Under the pieces are notes generated by a model, which had not been told where the DNA came from, made no database searches, and saw only the letters and a program-made list of their open reading frames with translations. A stretch of DNA of 15,324 bases from Burkholderiales bacterium. Lineage in GTDB: Bacteria > Pseudomonadota > Gammaproteobacteria > Burkholderiales > Burkholderiaceae_C. Positions 1-6,440 of this stretch are shown here, piece by piece (the first letter of the stretch is position 1; each line of letters opens with the position of its first letter). Where the stretch lies: the NCBI GenBank assembly GCA_947372225.1, contig CANBSV010000065.1, positions 1-15,324 of the forward strand, given 5' to 3'. Made by a program: the position numbers and the translations under genes.

Positions 1-72
1 AACGACGGGTGGTTTGCCAAGCGCGGGATCGGAGCGGGCTTCAGACTCCGGGGCGAGCCGTTCACACGCTGA
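1..72 (+). CDS. Possible 3' end of a plus-strand gene cut by the window edge
   Basis: Frame 1 is open from the first base to a TGA at 70-72 and gives 23 residues (NDGWFAKRGIGAGF...EPFTR). I do not recognise it. It would run convergently towards sodB and stop just before the hairpin at 91-112, a plausible place for a gene end. The other two plus frames are also open over this short stretch, so the reading frame is a guess. The fragment is too short to assign a family. Confidence 0.2.
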   Translation, partial: NDGWFAKRGIGAGFRLRGEPFTR

Positions 73-87
73 AAACCGTCGCCCATG

Positions 88-112
88 AAAAAACCGGCCA
101 ACTGGCCGGTTT
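88..112 (-). terminator. Intrinsic terminator of sodB
   Basis: A perfect 10-bp inverted repeat (AAACCGGCCA at 91-100, TGGCCGGTTT at 103-112) has a two-base loop as drawn. Read on the minus strand, the stem ends in a run of six T (complement of the A-run 88-93). This is the standard layout of a Rho-independent terminator, 22 bases past the sodB stop. The plus-strand side has only TTT after the stem, so it may act weakly on the gene arriving from the left. Confidence 0.85.
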
Positions 113-134
113 GACTTACTCGTGCTGATGCAAA

Positions 135-716
135 TCAGGCGAAATTGGCTTCGGCAAACGTCCAGTTGACCAATGACGTCAAGAACGTTTCGACCCATTT
201 GGGACGCAGATTTCGATAATCGATGTAGTACGCGTGCTCCCAAACATCCACTGTCAGCAGTGCTTTGTCAGCGGTGGTCAGGGGCGTACCAGCGGCGCCT
301 GTGTTGACGATATCGACAGAGCCATCAGCCTTCTTGACAAGCCAAGTCCACCCAGAACCGAAGTTCCCCACCGCACTCTTGGTGAAGGCCTCCTTGAAGG
401 CCGCATAGCTTCCGAACTTGGCGTTGATGGCAGCCGCCAGCGCACCCTGAGGCTCGCCCCCACCAGATGGCTTCATGCAGTTCCAGAAAAACGTGTGGTT
501 CCAAACCTGAGCCGAGTTGTTGTAAACGCCACCCGAAGACTTCTTCACGATGTCCTCGAGACTGAGCGCTTCAAACTCGGTGCCTTTTTGCAGGTTGTTC
601 AGGTTCACCACGTATGCGTTGTGGTGCTTGCCGTAGTGGTATTCCAAAGTTTCCCTGCTCAGGTACGGAGCCAGAGCATCAAGGGCGTAGGGCAGTGCGG
701 GCAGTGTGTGTTCCAT
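135..716 (-). CDS. sodB: Superoxide dismutase [Fe]
   Basis: Cytoplasmic enzyme that dismutates superoxide to hydrogen peroxide and oxygen. It has 193 residues, the usual length for this family. The four metal ligands are visible: His27 (EYHYGKHH), His74 (NHTFFW), Asp157 and His161 (DVWEHAYYIDY). Gln70 in the AQVWNHTFFW block and AGTPL at 141-146 mark the iron-type rather than the manganese-type enzyme, a family rule and not a measured metal content. I start at the ATG at 716, which gives the canonical MEHTLPALPYAL N-terminus and has AGAGGA just upstream. An in-frame extension to 788 would add 24 unconserved residues. It lies 68 bases downstream of xseA on the same strand, so readthrough is possible, but it has its own candidate -10 (765-770) and a strong terminator, suggesting separate expression. 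Confidence 0.96.
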   Translation of the reverse strand: MEHTLPALPYALDALAPYLSRETLEYHYGKHHNAYVVNLNNLQKGTEFEALSLEDIVKKSSGGVYNNSAQVWNHTFFWNCMKPSGGGEPQGALAAAINAKFGSYAAFKEAFTKSAVGNFGSGWTWLVKKADGSVDIVNTGAAGTPLTTADKALLTVDVWEHAYYIDYRNLRPKWVETFLTSLVNWTFAEANFA

Positions 717-764
717 CTTCGTCCTCTGGGTGAGACTCAAACAGTTAAAGAAGCGACTGGAAAC

Positions 765-770
765 ATTGTA
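765..770 (-). promoter_or_regulatory. Candidate -10 element for sodB
   Basis: The minus strand reads TACAAT here, five of six matches to the sigma-70 -10 consensus, about 50 bases before the sodB ATG. No convincing TTGACA-like -35 lies 16-18 bases upstream, where the end of xseA sits. The call is weak and depends on position and one hexamer. Confidence 0.3.
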
Positions 771-784
771 GGCAGTGGCGCTGG

Positions 785-2080
785 TCACTCGCGTGACGTC
801 ACTGAAGTGACAAGCACCGAGGCCTCACCATCGGACAGCATGGCTCGCAGCGCTTGGCCGGCAAACAGCTGCTTCGCTGAGGTCAAGGCCCTTGCATCGT
901 CGTCCACCAACCAGGCATAGCCGCGCTTAAGGACGGTATCCGGGTCGAGGCCCCGCAACCGCTCGCCCAGGCGATCGAGTCGGTGCGTGGCAACACGCAG
1001 AGAGCCAACACTGGCGCGCTTCAAGCCCACGGACAAGGCTCGCAGATCGTCACGGCTGGCGCTCATGTCTCGGTGTGCTGCCACCAGCATGCGATGTGAG
1101 TGCGCGTCGAGCAAGCGGCTCTGCCGTCGATGGGCATCCGCCGGCCTGAGCAAACGGACTGCCACGTTGTCGGTGCGCTGCGCTTGGGTGTCGAGCACCT
1201 GACGCAAGCGCCGTCGCATCGTGGCTGCAACACGAGCCAAGTCGGCTGCGGCATCCAGCGCGGACCGAGCGCACAACTCCGCTGCCGCCGTGGGGGTAGG
1301 TGCGCGCAAGTCGGCAGCAAAATCGACCAGGGTGACGTCGGTCTCGTGCCCGACGCCGCTGATCACGGGTATCGGGCAATTCACCACAGCGTGCACGACA
1401 CGCTCATCGTTGAAGGCCCAAAGGTCTTCGATCGAACCGCCACCGCGACACACCAGCAAAACGTCGACGTCGCACCGCAGACCTGCCCTCACGATGGCGG
1501 CCACCAACGACTCCGGCGCGAGTGGACCCTGAACCAGGGAGGGGTAGACGATCAACTCCACATGAGGCAACCGCCGACCAAACGAAGAAAGCACATCATG
1601 CAAGGCAGCAGCGTCCAGCGATGTGACCACGCCCACACGCTTGGGAAACCGGGGAAGCACTCGCTTGCGCGAAAGATCGAACAAGCCCTGCTGCTCCAAC
1701 TTTCGCTTGAGCAGCAGGAATTTCTCGTAGAGCGCGCCCTCGCCGCTTCTTTGCATCGACTCAACAACGAACTGCAACTCGCCGCGCGGCTCGTACACGG
1801 CCAAGCGACCCCGAAGCTGCACCTGCTGACCGTCGGCTGGCAGAAACTGCAACAGCCCCCCGGCCCGCTTGAACATGGCACAGCGCAGGGACGCCGTCTC
1901 GCCGTTGGCGTCCTTGAGGGTGAAGTAACAGTGACCGCTGGAGGCCCGGGCGAAGCCCGACAACTCGCCCTCAACCGTACAGGCCGAAAATCGCGCGGCG
2001 AGCGAATCGGCGACCGCATGGACCAGTGAGGCGACGCTCCAGATCACGCGAGGCCGCACCAACTCAAGCGGCTCAACCAA
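785..2080 (-). CDS. xseA: Exodeoxyribonuclease VII large subunit
   Basis: Catalytic large subunit of exonuclease VII, which degrades single-stranded DNA from both ends with the small subunit XseB (not in this window). An N-terminal OB-fold covers about residues 12-110 (WSVASLVHAV, VEGELSGFARASSGHCYFTL). The family motifs follow: RVGVVTS (148-154), CRGGGSIEDLWAFN (211-224), SGVGHETDVTLVDF (241-254) and ADLRAPTPTAAAE. The C-terminal half is Arg/Leu-rich and probably helical. With the TTG start at 2080 the protein has 431 residues, near the usual 400-460. I chose this start because GGAGG sits five bases before it and homologues, as I remember them, have about ten residues before the WxVxxL block. 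Alternatives are the ATG at 2119 (no visible ribosome site) or the TTG at 2170. It is divergent from the exbB operon and upstream of sodB. Confidence 0.95.
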   Translation of the reverse strand: MVEPLELVRPRVIWSVASLVHAVADSLAARFSACTVEGELSGFARASSGHCYFTLKDANGETASLRCAMFKRAGGLLQFLPADGQQVQLRGRLAVYEPRGELQFVVESMQRSGEGALYEKFLLLKRKLEQQGLFDLSRKRVLPRFPKRVGVVTSLDAAALHDVLSSFGRRLPHVELIVYPSLVQGPLAPESLVAAIVRAGLRCDVDVLLVCRGGGSIEDLWAFNDERVVHAVVNCPIPVISGVGHETDVTLVDFAADLRAPTPTAAAELCARSALDAAADLARVAATMRRRLRQVLDTQAQRTDNVAVRLLRPADAHRRQSRLLDAHSHRMLVAAHRDMSASRDDLRALSVGLKRASVGSLRVATHRLDRLGERLRGLDPDTVLKRGYAWLVDDDARALTSAKQLFAGQALRAMLSDGEASVLVTSVTSRE

Positions 2081-2085
2081 GCGCA

Positions 2086-2090
2086 CCTCC
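2086..2090 (-). promoter_or_regulatory. Ribosome binding site that favours the TTG start of xseA
   Basis: The minus strand reads GGAGG, then five bases (TGCGC), then TTG at 2080-2078. This is a full Shine-Dalgarno core at good spacing. Neither the ATG at 2119 nor the TTG at 2170 has a comparable site upstream. Confidence 0.5.
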
Positions 2091-2273
2091 GGAGTTACCA
2101 AGACCTGACAACTCCACATCGGCAACGCACAAGCGGCGACACCTGATGCAAGCCGCCATGAATCTGTCAAAAACGCTCAAGTGGTTGATTCGCATGGGCT
2201 TAATCGTGCCGCCGAAATGAGCAATTTATATCGGGGCCTTTGAAATCGCGGTTCCGAGACCATCCCGACCCGC

Positions 2274-2294
2274 TTACCCACAAAGTTATCCACA
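2274..2294 (+). promoter_or_regulatory. Two tandem DnaA-box-like sites
   Basis: TTACCCACA (2274-2282) and TTATCCACA (2286-2294) lie in the same orientation, 12 bases start to start. The second is a perfect match to the classical DnaA box; the first differs at one base. They sit upstream of exbB and of xseA. No other box, clear unwinding element or replication gene is nearby, so a regulatory role fits better than an origin. DnaA binding is inferred from the motif alone. Confidence 0.5.
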
Positions 2295-2351
2295 GAAACG
2301 GTGCACATCCATTGGGACCCAACCGACCTGATTGCCCGAGACGAAGCGGTC

Positions 2352-2357
2352 CATAAT
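2352..2357 (+). promoter_or_regulatory. Candidate -10 element for the exbB-adk operon
   Basis: CATAAT matches the sigma-70 -10 consensus at five of six bases and lies about 50 bases before the GTG of exbB, giving a leader of roughly 45 bases. The hexamer 17 bases upstream is poor, so the promoter would be weak or need an activator. The DnaA-like boxes would fall about 70-90 bases upstream of the predicted start of transcription. Confidence 0.35.
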
Positions 2358-2407
2358 CTCCTTCGACTGGGGCCCTCTGCCCAAGCCAAAGTGCGGGAAT
2401 TCACCAC

Positions 2408-3043
2408 GTGTTTTCGATCATACAAGCCGCTGGTTGGCCAATCTGGCCTCTGATTTTTTGTTCGGTGGCCGCGCTCACCCTCATCATCGAACGGCTGTTC
2501 AGCCTGCGTGCGGTCAGGGTCGCGCCGTCCCAGCTACTCGACGAAGTCGTGTCTGTCACGCGTGCGCGACTGCCCTCGGCTGATGTCGTCAACAAGCTGG
2601 CCAACAACTCTGTTCTCGGGGCCGTCCTCGCGAGCGGGCTTCGAGCGGTGATTGCCGAGCCTCGCATCACCGAATCGGCAATTCGCGATGTCTTCGAATC
2701 GGCTGGACGTGCCGCAGTGCACCGGCTCGAGCGCTACCTCAACACACTTGGCACCATTGCCTCGACAGCGCCGCTGCTGGGCTTGCTGGGTACCGTGATC
2801 GGCATGATCGAAATCTTCGGTTCCCAGGCACCGACTGGCGCGAACAACCCGGCGGTGTTGGCTCACGGCATCTCGATGGCGCTCTACAACACGGCCTTCG
2901 GACTGATGGTGGCGATCCCCTCGCTGATGGCCTACCGGCATTTCAGGGGTCGCGTCGATGCCTACACGCTGGAACTGGAGCAAGCCTGCGAGCGCCTCAC
3001 GCCTCACCTGATGCGCTTTTCAACCAACAAGGCAGCAGATTGA
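2408..3043 (+). CDS. exbB: ExbB/TolQ/MotA-family proton channel protein
   Basis: Inner-membrane channel subunit of the ExbB/TolQ family, which with an ExbD/TolR partner uses the proton gradient to drive a periplasm-spanning protein. It has 211 residues and the family's three membrane segments: about 7-29, 112-137 and 155-177. The conserved stretch TAPLLGLLGTVIGMIEIF is present, as is the second core helix (ISMALYNTAFGLMVAIPSLM). Translation starts at a GTG and the ribosome site is weak. It is the first gene of the exbB-exbD-lpxK-ycaR-kdsB-adk operon, with exbD seven bases on. No tonB, tolA or receptor gene accompanies this pair, so its partner is unknown. The position next to lpxK matches a common arrangement in beta- and gammaproteobacteria. 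A TolQ-like role is possible. Confidence 0.9.
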   Translation: MFSIIQAAGWPIWPLIFCSVAALTLIIERLFSLRAVRVAPSQLLDEVVSVTRARLPSADVVNKLANNSVLGAVLASGLRAVIAEPRITESAIRDVFESAGRAAVHRLERYLNTLGTIASTAPLLGLLGTVIGMIEIFGSQAPTGANNPAVLAHGISMALYNTAFGLMVAIPSLMAYRHFRGRVDAYTLELEQACERLTPHLMRFSTNKAAD

Positions 3044-3050
3044 CAACGCC

Positions 3051-3482
3051 ATGGCGATGAATTTCCGCAAGGCACGCGCCGAGGCTCCGGAAATCAACCT
3101 GATTCCGTTCATCGACGTGCTGCTCGTGGTCTTGATCTTTTTGATGCTCTCCACCACCTACTCGAAGTTCACCGAACTCCAGGTGACCCTGCCAACGGCG
3201 GACGCGGAGCAGCCTCGCGACCACCCACGATCGATCACCGTCGTCGTGGCTGCCGACGGTCGCTACGCGGTCAATGGGCGAGCGGTGGACGGCCGCAGCG
3301 TAGAAATTCTCAGCGCTGCGCTGGCCCGAGCAGCAGCAGGACAGCAAGACATCCCACTCATCATTTCGGCTGACGCCACGTCTGCGCATCAAAGCGTCAT
3401 CAACGTGATGGATGCTGCACGTCAGGCCGGTCTGGCTCGATTGACCTTTGCAGCCCAGCGCCCATTGGGCGGTGGGCAGTGA
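3051..3482 (+). CDS. exbD: ExbD/TolR-family biopolymer transport protein
   Basis: Partner of the upstream ExbB in a proton-driven inner-membrane motor. It has 143 residues with one membrane helix (about 17-35) followed by a periplasmic domain. The essential membrane aspartate is Asp22 in INLIPFIDVLLVVLIF, equivalent to Asp25 of E. coli ExbD. A second in-frame ATG two codons on (3057) could also be the start. It follows exbB by seven bases and precedes lpxK by 75 bases. It is more divergent from the two right-hand ExbD proteins than they are from each other: it has INLIPF where they share INTTPL. Confidence 0.92.
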   Translation: MAMNFRKARAEAPEINLIPFIDVLLVVLIFLMLSTTYSKFTELQVTLPTADAEQPRDHPRSITVVVAADGRYAVNGRAVDGRSVEILSAALARAAAGQQDIPLIISADATSAHQSVINVMDAARQAGLARLTFAAQRPLGGGQ

Positions 3483-3496
3483 TCTGGCGCTCTGCG

Positions 3497-3516
3497 GTGC
3501 CGCCATCAGCCGGCAC
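3497..3516 (+). other. Small hairpin between exbD and lpxK
   Basis: GTGCCG (3497-3502) and CGGCAC (3511-3516) form a 6-bp stem with an 8-base loop, in the 75-base gap before lpxK. No T-run follows, so it is not a clear terminator. It may have no function. Confidence 0.25.
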
Positions 3517-3557
3517 TGTGTCGGACGACCCAACAACCAGGGGCTGAGCCAAGCGCA

Positions 3558-4622
3558 ATGCGAGACGCGCTGCAACGGGCATGGCTCAACCGCGGGCCCA
3601 TAGCGATCGCCTTGTGGCCGTTGTCCTTGGTCTTGCGCGCCCTGGTCGGCATTCGGTCGTTTCTTTATGGGCTTGAAATCCTCAAGCCGGACATCCTGCC
3701 AGTCCCGGTGGTTGTGGTCGGCAACCTGATCGCTGGCGGGGCCGGCAAGACGCCCACCGTGCTGGTCGTCGTGCGCTGGCTGCAAAGCGAAGGATGGACG
3801 CCTGCCATCATCTCCCGCGGCTACGCACGCTTGCCCAGCGCCCCATTGCTGATGGAGGTGCAAACCACCTCCAATGCCACCCTGACAGGTGACGAGCCGC
3901 TGCTGTTGCGACTGCGGTCCGGCGTGCCGGTTTTTGTGGGCGCCAAGCGAGTCGCGGTCGCCAGGATGGCTCTGGCTGCTCATCCCGAAGTCGACATCCT
4001 GGTGGCCGATGACGGCCTACAACACCTGCCACTGCCCCGCTGCGCGCAGGTCATCGTGTTCGACGAGCGTGGCGACGGCAACGGCTGGTTGCTGCCGGCC
4101 GGACCTTTGCGTGAGCCCCGCCGCGAACACCCGCCCCGGCGCACGGTGGTGCTCTACAACGCCCCGAGGCCATCAACACCATGGCCAGGGCATCTGGCTC
4201 GCCGGCAAATCGGTGGACTGGTGGATCTGGGCGGATGGTGGCAAGGTCTTCCCGCGACCGGTGCCGCTTTGCGCTCGCTCGCCCAATGTGGCGAGCCCCT
4301 GACAGCCGCGGCGGGATTGGCACACCCGCAGCGCTTTTTCGACACGCTGAGCGCAGCCGGCGTGCAATTCACCCCACTGGCGCTGCCAGACCACCACGAC
4401 TACCAGCAACCGCCATGGTCCGGGGACACCGCTCACGTCATAGTGACTGAAAAAGACGCGGTCAAGCTTCGCCCGGAACGCTGGTGCCATGCCGGAGCGC
4501 GGACGCAGATCTGGGTTGCCCCGCTAGACTTTGAGTGCGACGCAGGCTTCCATGCGGCACTACGGGCACTACTGCCCTCACCCCCCACGATCAGGATTCG
4601 CAATGGATACCCGACTGCTTAA
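3558..4622 (+). CDS. lpxK: Tetraacyldisaccharide 4'-kinase (lipid A synthesis)
   Basis: Membrane-associated kinase that phosphorylates the 4' position of the lipid A disaccharide, the sixth step of the Raetz pathway, giving lipid IVA. It has 354 residues, slightly above the E. coli length. An N-terminal hydrophobic segment (about 15-35) is followed by the Walker A loop GNLIAGGAGKTP (55-66), SRGYAR (86-91), GDEP (111-114) and the VADDGLQH motif (149-156), all characteristic of LpxK. VTEKDAVKL lies near the C-terminus. The Shine-Dalgarno is weak (GGGGCTGAG region). Its last 20 bases overlap ycaR. Neighbouring exbB/exbD upstream and kdsB downstream form a lipopolysaccharide-centred operon. Confidence 0.96.
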   Translation: MRDALQRAWLNRGPIAIALWPLSLVLRALVGIRSFLYGLEILKPDILPVPVVVVGNLIAGGAGKTPTVLVVVRWLQSEGWTPAIISRGYARLPSAPLLMEVQTTSNATLTGDEPLLLRLRSGVPVFVGAKRVAVARMALAAHPEVDILVADDGLQHLPLPRCAQVIVFDERGDGNGWLLPAGPLREPRREHPPRRTVVLYNAPRPSTPWPGHLARRQIGGLVDLGGWWQGLPATGAALRSLAQCGEPLTAAAGLAHPQRFFDTLSAAGVQFTPLALPDHHDYQQPPWSGDTAHVIVTEKDAVKLRPERWCHAGARTQIWVAPLDFECDAGFHAALRALLPSPPTIRIRNGYPTA

Positions 4623-4839
4623 CTTGCTGGTGTGCCCGATCTGCAAGGGCCCGCTTGACCACTGGCGTCCCCCGGCCCAGGAGCAACACGAACTGGTCTG
4701 CCATGCCGACCGGCTGGCGTTCCCGGTGCGTGACGGCATACCGGTGATGCTCGAAAGCGAGGCCCGTACGGTCAGTGGAGAGCACCCTGCCAACGCTTAC
4801 ACAGACTCCCAACTCGACGACCGAGCCGGACCCACATGA
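4603..4839 (+). CDS. ycaR: Trm112/YcaR-family small protein
   Basis: A 78-residue protein of the UPF0434/Trm112 family. The N-terminal LLNLLVCPICKGPL block (Cys11, Cys14) and the ELVCHADRLAFPVRDGIPVML block (Cys33) are diagnostic. The usual fourth metal-ligand position reads Asp (HADRL), so a full zinc site is doubtful, as in many bacterial members. Its role is not established in bacteria; the family's conserved place between lpxK and kdsB suggests a link to envelope sugar synthesis. I start at the ATG at 4603, inside the end of lpxK, because the conserved region begins there; an upstream in-frame start at 4531 would add 24 residues that are lpxK shadow. The stop overlaps the kdsB start (ATGA). 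About 15 residues past the conserved domain are unremarkable. Confidence 0.9.
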   Translation: MDTRLLNLLVCPICKGPLDHWRPPAQEQHELVCHADRLAFPVRDGIPVMLESEARTVSGEHPANAYTDSQLDDRAGPT

Positions 4840-5588
4840 CCTACTCGGTGCTGATCCCGGCGCGGCTGGCTTCCAGTCGCCTGCCGCGCAAACCTCTGGC
4901 CGACATCGCCGGTTTGCCGATGGTGGTTCGAGTGGCACGCCGCGCCGCGCTGTCGAGTGCGAGGCAGGTCGTGGTGGCTGCCGATGACGCCGAAATCCTC
5001 GCCGCGTGTGCCGCTCACCAGGTGGCCGCAGTACTCACGAGGTCCGACCACGCCACGGGCAGCGATCGGCTGGCCGAAGCCTGCGAGTTGCTCGGCCTCG
5101 ACGGTGACGATGTGATCGTCAATGTTCAAGGGGATGAGCCGCTTATCGAGCCCGCGCTCATCGACGCGGTGGCAGCGCTCATGCACACCCGTACCGACTG
5201 CGTCGTCGCCACCGCGGCACACGCCGTGAGCGACGCGGTCGATCTCGTCAACCCGAACGTGGTGAAGGTCGTGTGCGACAGCCAGGACCGTGCGCTTTAC
5301 TTTTCGCGCGCGCCCATTCCCTGGTGGCGCGACGGCAGCGTGGCGGGCGCGCCCGGAATCGGCAGCGTCGCTCCATTGCGCCACATTGGCATCTATGCCT
5401 TTCGTGCCGGCTTTTTGCGCCGCTTTCCCACCCTCGAAGTCAGCCCGCTTGAAACCGTTGAGTCGCTCGAGCAACTGCGAGTTCTCTGGCACGGTGAGCG
5501 CATCGCCGTGCATCGCAGCGAAATGCCCGCAGGCATCGGCGTGGACACACCTCAAGACCTCGAGCGAGTGCGGCAGATGCTGGCGTGA
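4836..5588 (+). CDS. kdsB: 3-deoxy-manno-octulosonate cytidylyltransferase (CMP-KDO synthetase)
   Basis: Cytoplasmic enzyme that activates KDO with CTP to CMP-KDO for the inner core of lipopolysaccharide. The 250 residues match the family length. Recognisable motifs are the nucleotide-binding IPARLASSRLPRKPL (7-21), TRSDHATGSDRLAEA (68-82), NVQGDEPLIEP (96-106), YFSRAPIPW (155-163) and HIGIYAFR (183-190), ending in GIGVDTPQDLERVR. The ATG overlaps the ycaR stop in ATGA, so translation is probably coupled. adk follows 102 bases later. Confidence 0.97.
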   Translation: MTYSVLIPARLASSRLPRKPLADIAGLPMVVRVARRAALSSARQVVVAADDAEILAACAAHQVAAVLTRSDHATGSDRLAEACELLGLDGDDVIVNVQGDEPLIEPALIDAVAALMHTRTDCVVATAAHAVSDAVDLVNPNVVKVVCDSQDRALYFSRAPIPWWRDGSVAGAPGIGSVAPLRHIGIYAFRAGFLRRFPTLEVSPLETVESLEQLRVLWHGERIAVHRSEMPAGIGVDTPQDLERVRQMLA

Positions 5589-5628
5589 CTCGCGTTTTTC
5601 GGGGTCGCGCTGGCCACGGGGCCCATGC

Positions 5629-5634
5629 TATTCT
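5629..5634 (+). promoter_or_regulatory. Weak candidate -10 element for adk
   Basis: TATTCT (four of six matches to the -10 consensus) lies 57 bases before the adk ATG, in the only sizeable gap of the downstream half of the operon. No good -35 is visible. adk could have its own promoter here as well as operon readthrough. Confidence 0.2.
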
Positions 5635-5690
5635 GGAAAGTCCGCGCGGCGCTGCTGCGCAATATCAACCTCAAGACTAGAAAGACACCG

Positions 5691-6344
5691 ATGAGACTGA
5701 TCCTGTTGGGAGCACCCGGCGCGGGCAAAGGAACGCAAGCCACTTTCATCTGCCAGAAGTTCGGCATTCCCCAGATTTCCACCGGTGACATGCTTCGCGC
5801 TGCCGTGAAAGCTGGAACCCCACTGGGCGTTGCAGCCAAGAAGGTGATGGACTCCGGTGGTCTCGTGGGTGACGACATCATCATCGGCTTGGTCAAGGAA
5901 CGCCTCGCCCAGGCCGACTGCGCCAACGGTTTCCTGTTCGACGGCTTCCCGCGCACCATCGTGCAAGCCGACGCCATGAAGGCAGCCGGCGTCAATCTGG
6001 ACCTCGTGCTTGAAATCGACGTGCCAGACGAAGCCATCATCGAGCGCATGAGCGGACGCCGTGTGCACATGGCTTCGGGCCGCACCTATCACGTCAAGTA
6101 CAACCCGCCCAAGGTCGAAGGCATCGACGACGCCACAGGCGAAGCGCTGGTACAGCGTGACGACGACAAGGAAGAAACCGTGCGCAAGCGCCTCGACGTG
6201 TACCAAAAGCAAACGCGCCCGCTCGTGTCCTACTACGCCGACTGGTCGGCTTCGGGCGACCCTGTCGCTCCACGCTGCTGCAAGATCAGCGGCACCGGCA
6301 CCGTCGAGGAAATCACCGCTCGAGCCCTGCAAGCGCTGGGTTGA
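5691..6344 (+). CDS. adk: Adenylate kinase
   Basis: Cytoplasmic enzyme interconverting ATP + AMP and 2 ADP. It has 217 residues (E. coli has 214). The P-loop GAPGAGKGTQ is at 7-16, the AMP-binding ISTGDMLR at 29-36 and FLFDGFPRT at 81-89. This is the long form, with a LID domain of about residues 122-159 (SGRRVHMASGRTYH through RDDDKEE). The LID lacks the four zinc cysteines of Gram-positive enzymes and is of the hydrogen-bonded proteobacterial type. I chose the ATG at 5691 because MRLILLGAPGAGKG is the canonical N-terminus; an in-frame ATG at 5625 would add 22 foreign residues. AGAAAGA upstream can serve as the ribosome site. It is the last gene of the plus-strand operon and converges on the second ExbD gene. 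Confidence 0.97.
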   Translation: MRLILLGAPGAGKGTQATFICQKFGIPQISTGDMLRAAVKAGTPLGVAAKKVMDSGGLVGDDIIIGLVKERLAQADCANGFLFDGFPRTIVQADAMKAAGVNLDLVLEIDVPDEAIIERMSGRRVHMASGRTYHVKYNPPKVEGIDDATGEALVQRDDDKEETVRKRLDVYQKQTRPLVSYYADWSASGDPVAPRCCKISGTGTVEEITARALQALG

Positions 6345-6351
6345 TTTCTGA

Positions 6352-6370
6352 CCGGGCCCGATTGGCCCGG
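6352..6370 (+). terminator. Hairpin after adk (first of a tandem pair)
   Basis: CCGGGCC (6352-6358) pairs with GGCCCGG (6364-6370) around the loop CGATT. The stem is strong and GC-rich and starts seven bases after the adk stop. No T-run follows, so it is at best an atypical terminator or an mRNA 3'-end stabiliser. Confidence 0.4.
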
Positions 6371-6394
6371 CTCTGGCGCCCTTGTGCGCCAGAG
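6371..6394. terminator. Hairpin after adk (second of a tandem pair)
   Basis: CTCTGGCGC (6371-6379) pairs perfectly with GCGCCAGAG (6386-6394) around a six-base loop. It abuts the previous hairpin with no gap and lies between converging transcripts. Neither strand gives a T-tract after the stem. It may block readthrough in both directions. Confidence 0.4.
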
Positions 6395-6417
6395 CGCTGA
6401 CTGCGCCTGACCCAGAA

Positions 6418-6434
6418 CCGGTGATTCGCACCGG
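6418..6434 (-). terminator. Hairpin just past the minus-strand exbD stop
   Basis: CCGGTG (6418-6423) pairs with CACCGG (6429-6434) around a five-base loop, starting six bases after the stop of the last minus-strand gene. On that strand it is followed by TTCTGGG, with no T-run. A weak terminator call for the receptor/transport operon. Confidence 0.3.
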
Positions 6435-6440
6435 CGGCGC

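Larger units (their letters stand above)
2081..2407. other. Divergent intergenic control region between xseA and exbB
   Basis: About 330 bases without a supported gene. It contains the xseA ribosome site (2086-2090), a TATAAA hexamer on the minus strand (2225-2230, a possible xseA -10 without a good -35), two tandem DnaA-box-like 9-mers (2274-2294), and a CATAAT hexamer on the plus strand (2352-2357). Short open frames cross the region on both strands, but none has a recognisable product. If xseA starts at 2119 or 2170 the gap shrinks to 288 or 237 bases. Confidence 0.6.

Noticed and set aside
793..802. Palindrome GTGACGTCAC at the end of xseA
   Set aside because: It lies in coding sequence and fits the XseA codons; no known bacterial regulator site matches well enough to call it an operator.
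1100..2029. 309-residue plus-strand open frame opposite xseA
   Set aside because: It lies entirely antisense to a conserved gene, has no recognisable domain and a His/Gln/Arg-rich composition typical of a shadow frame in GC-rich DNA.
2274..2294. Replication origin
   Set aside because: Only two DnaA-like boxes, no AT-rich unwinding stretch and no dnaA, dnaN, gidA or plasmid rep gene nearby; kept as a regulatory candidate only.
2997..3983. 328-residue minus-strand open frame across exbD and lpxK
   Set aside because: Antisense to two conserved genes, low-complexity composition, no ribosome site or family motif.
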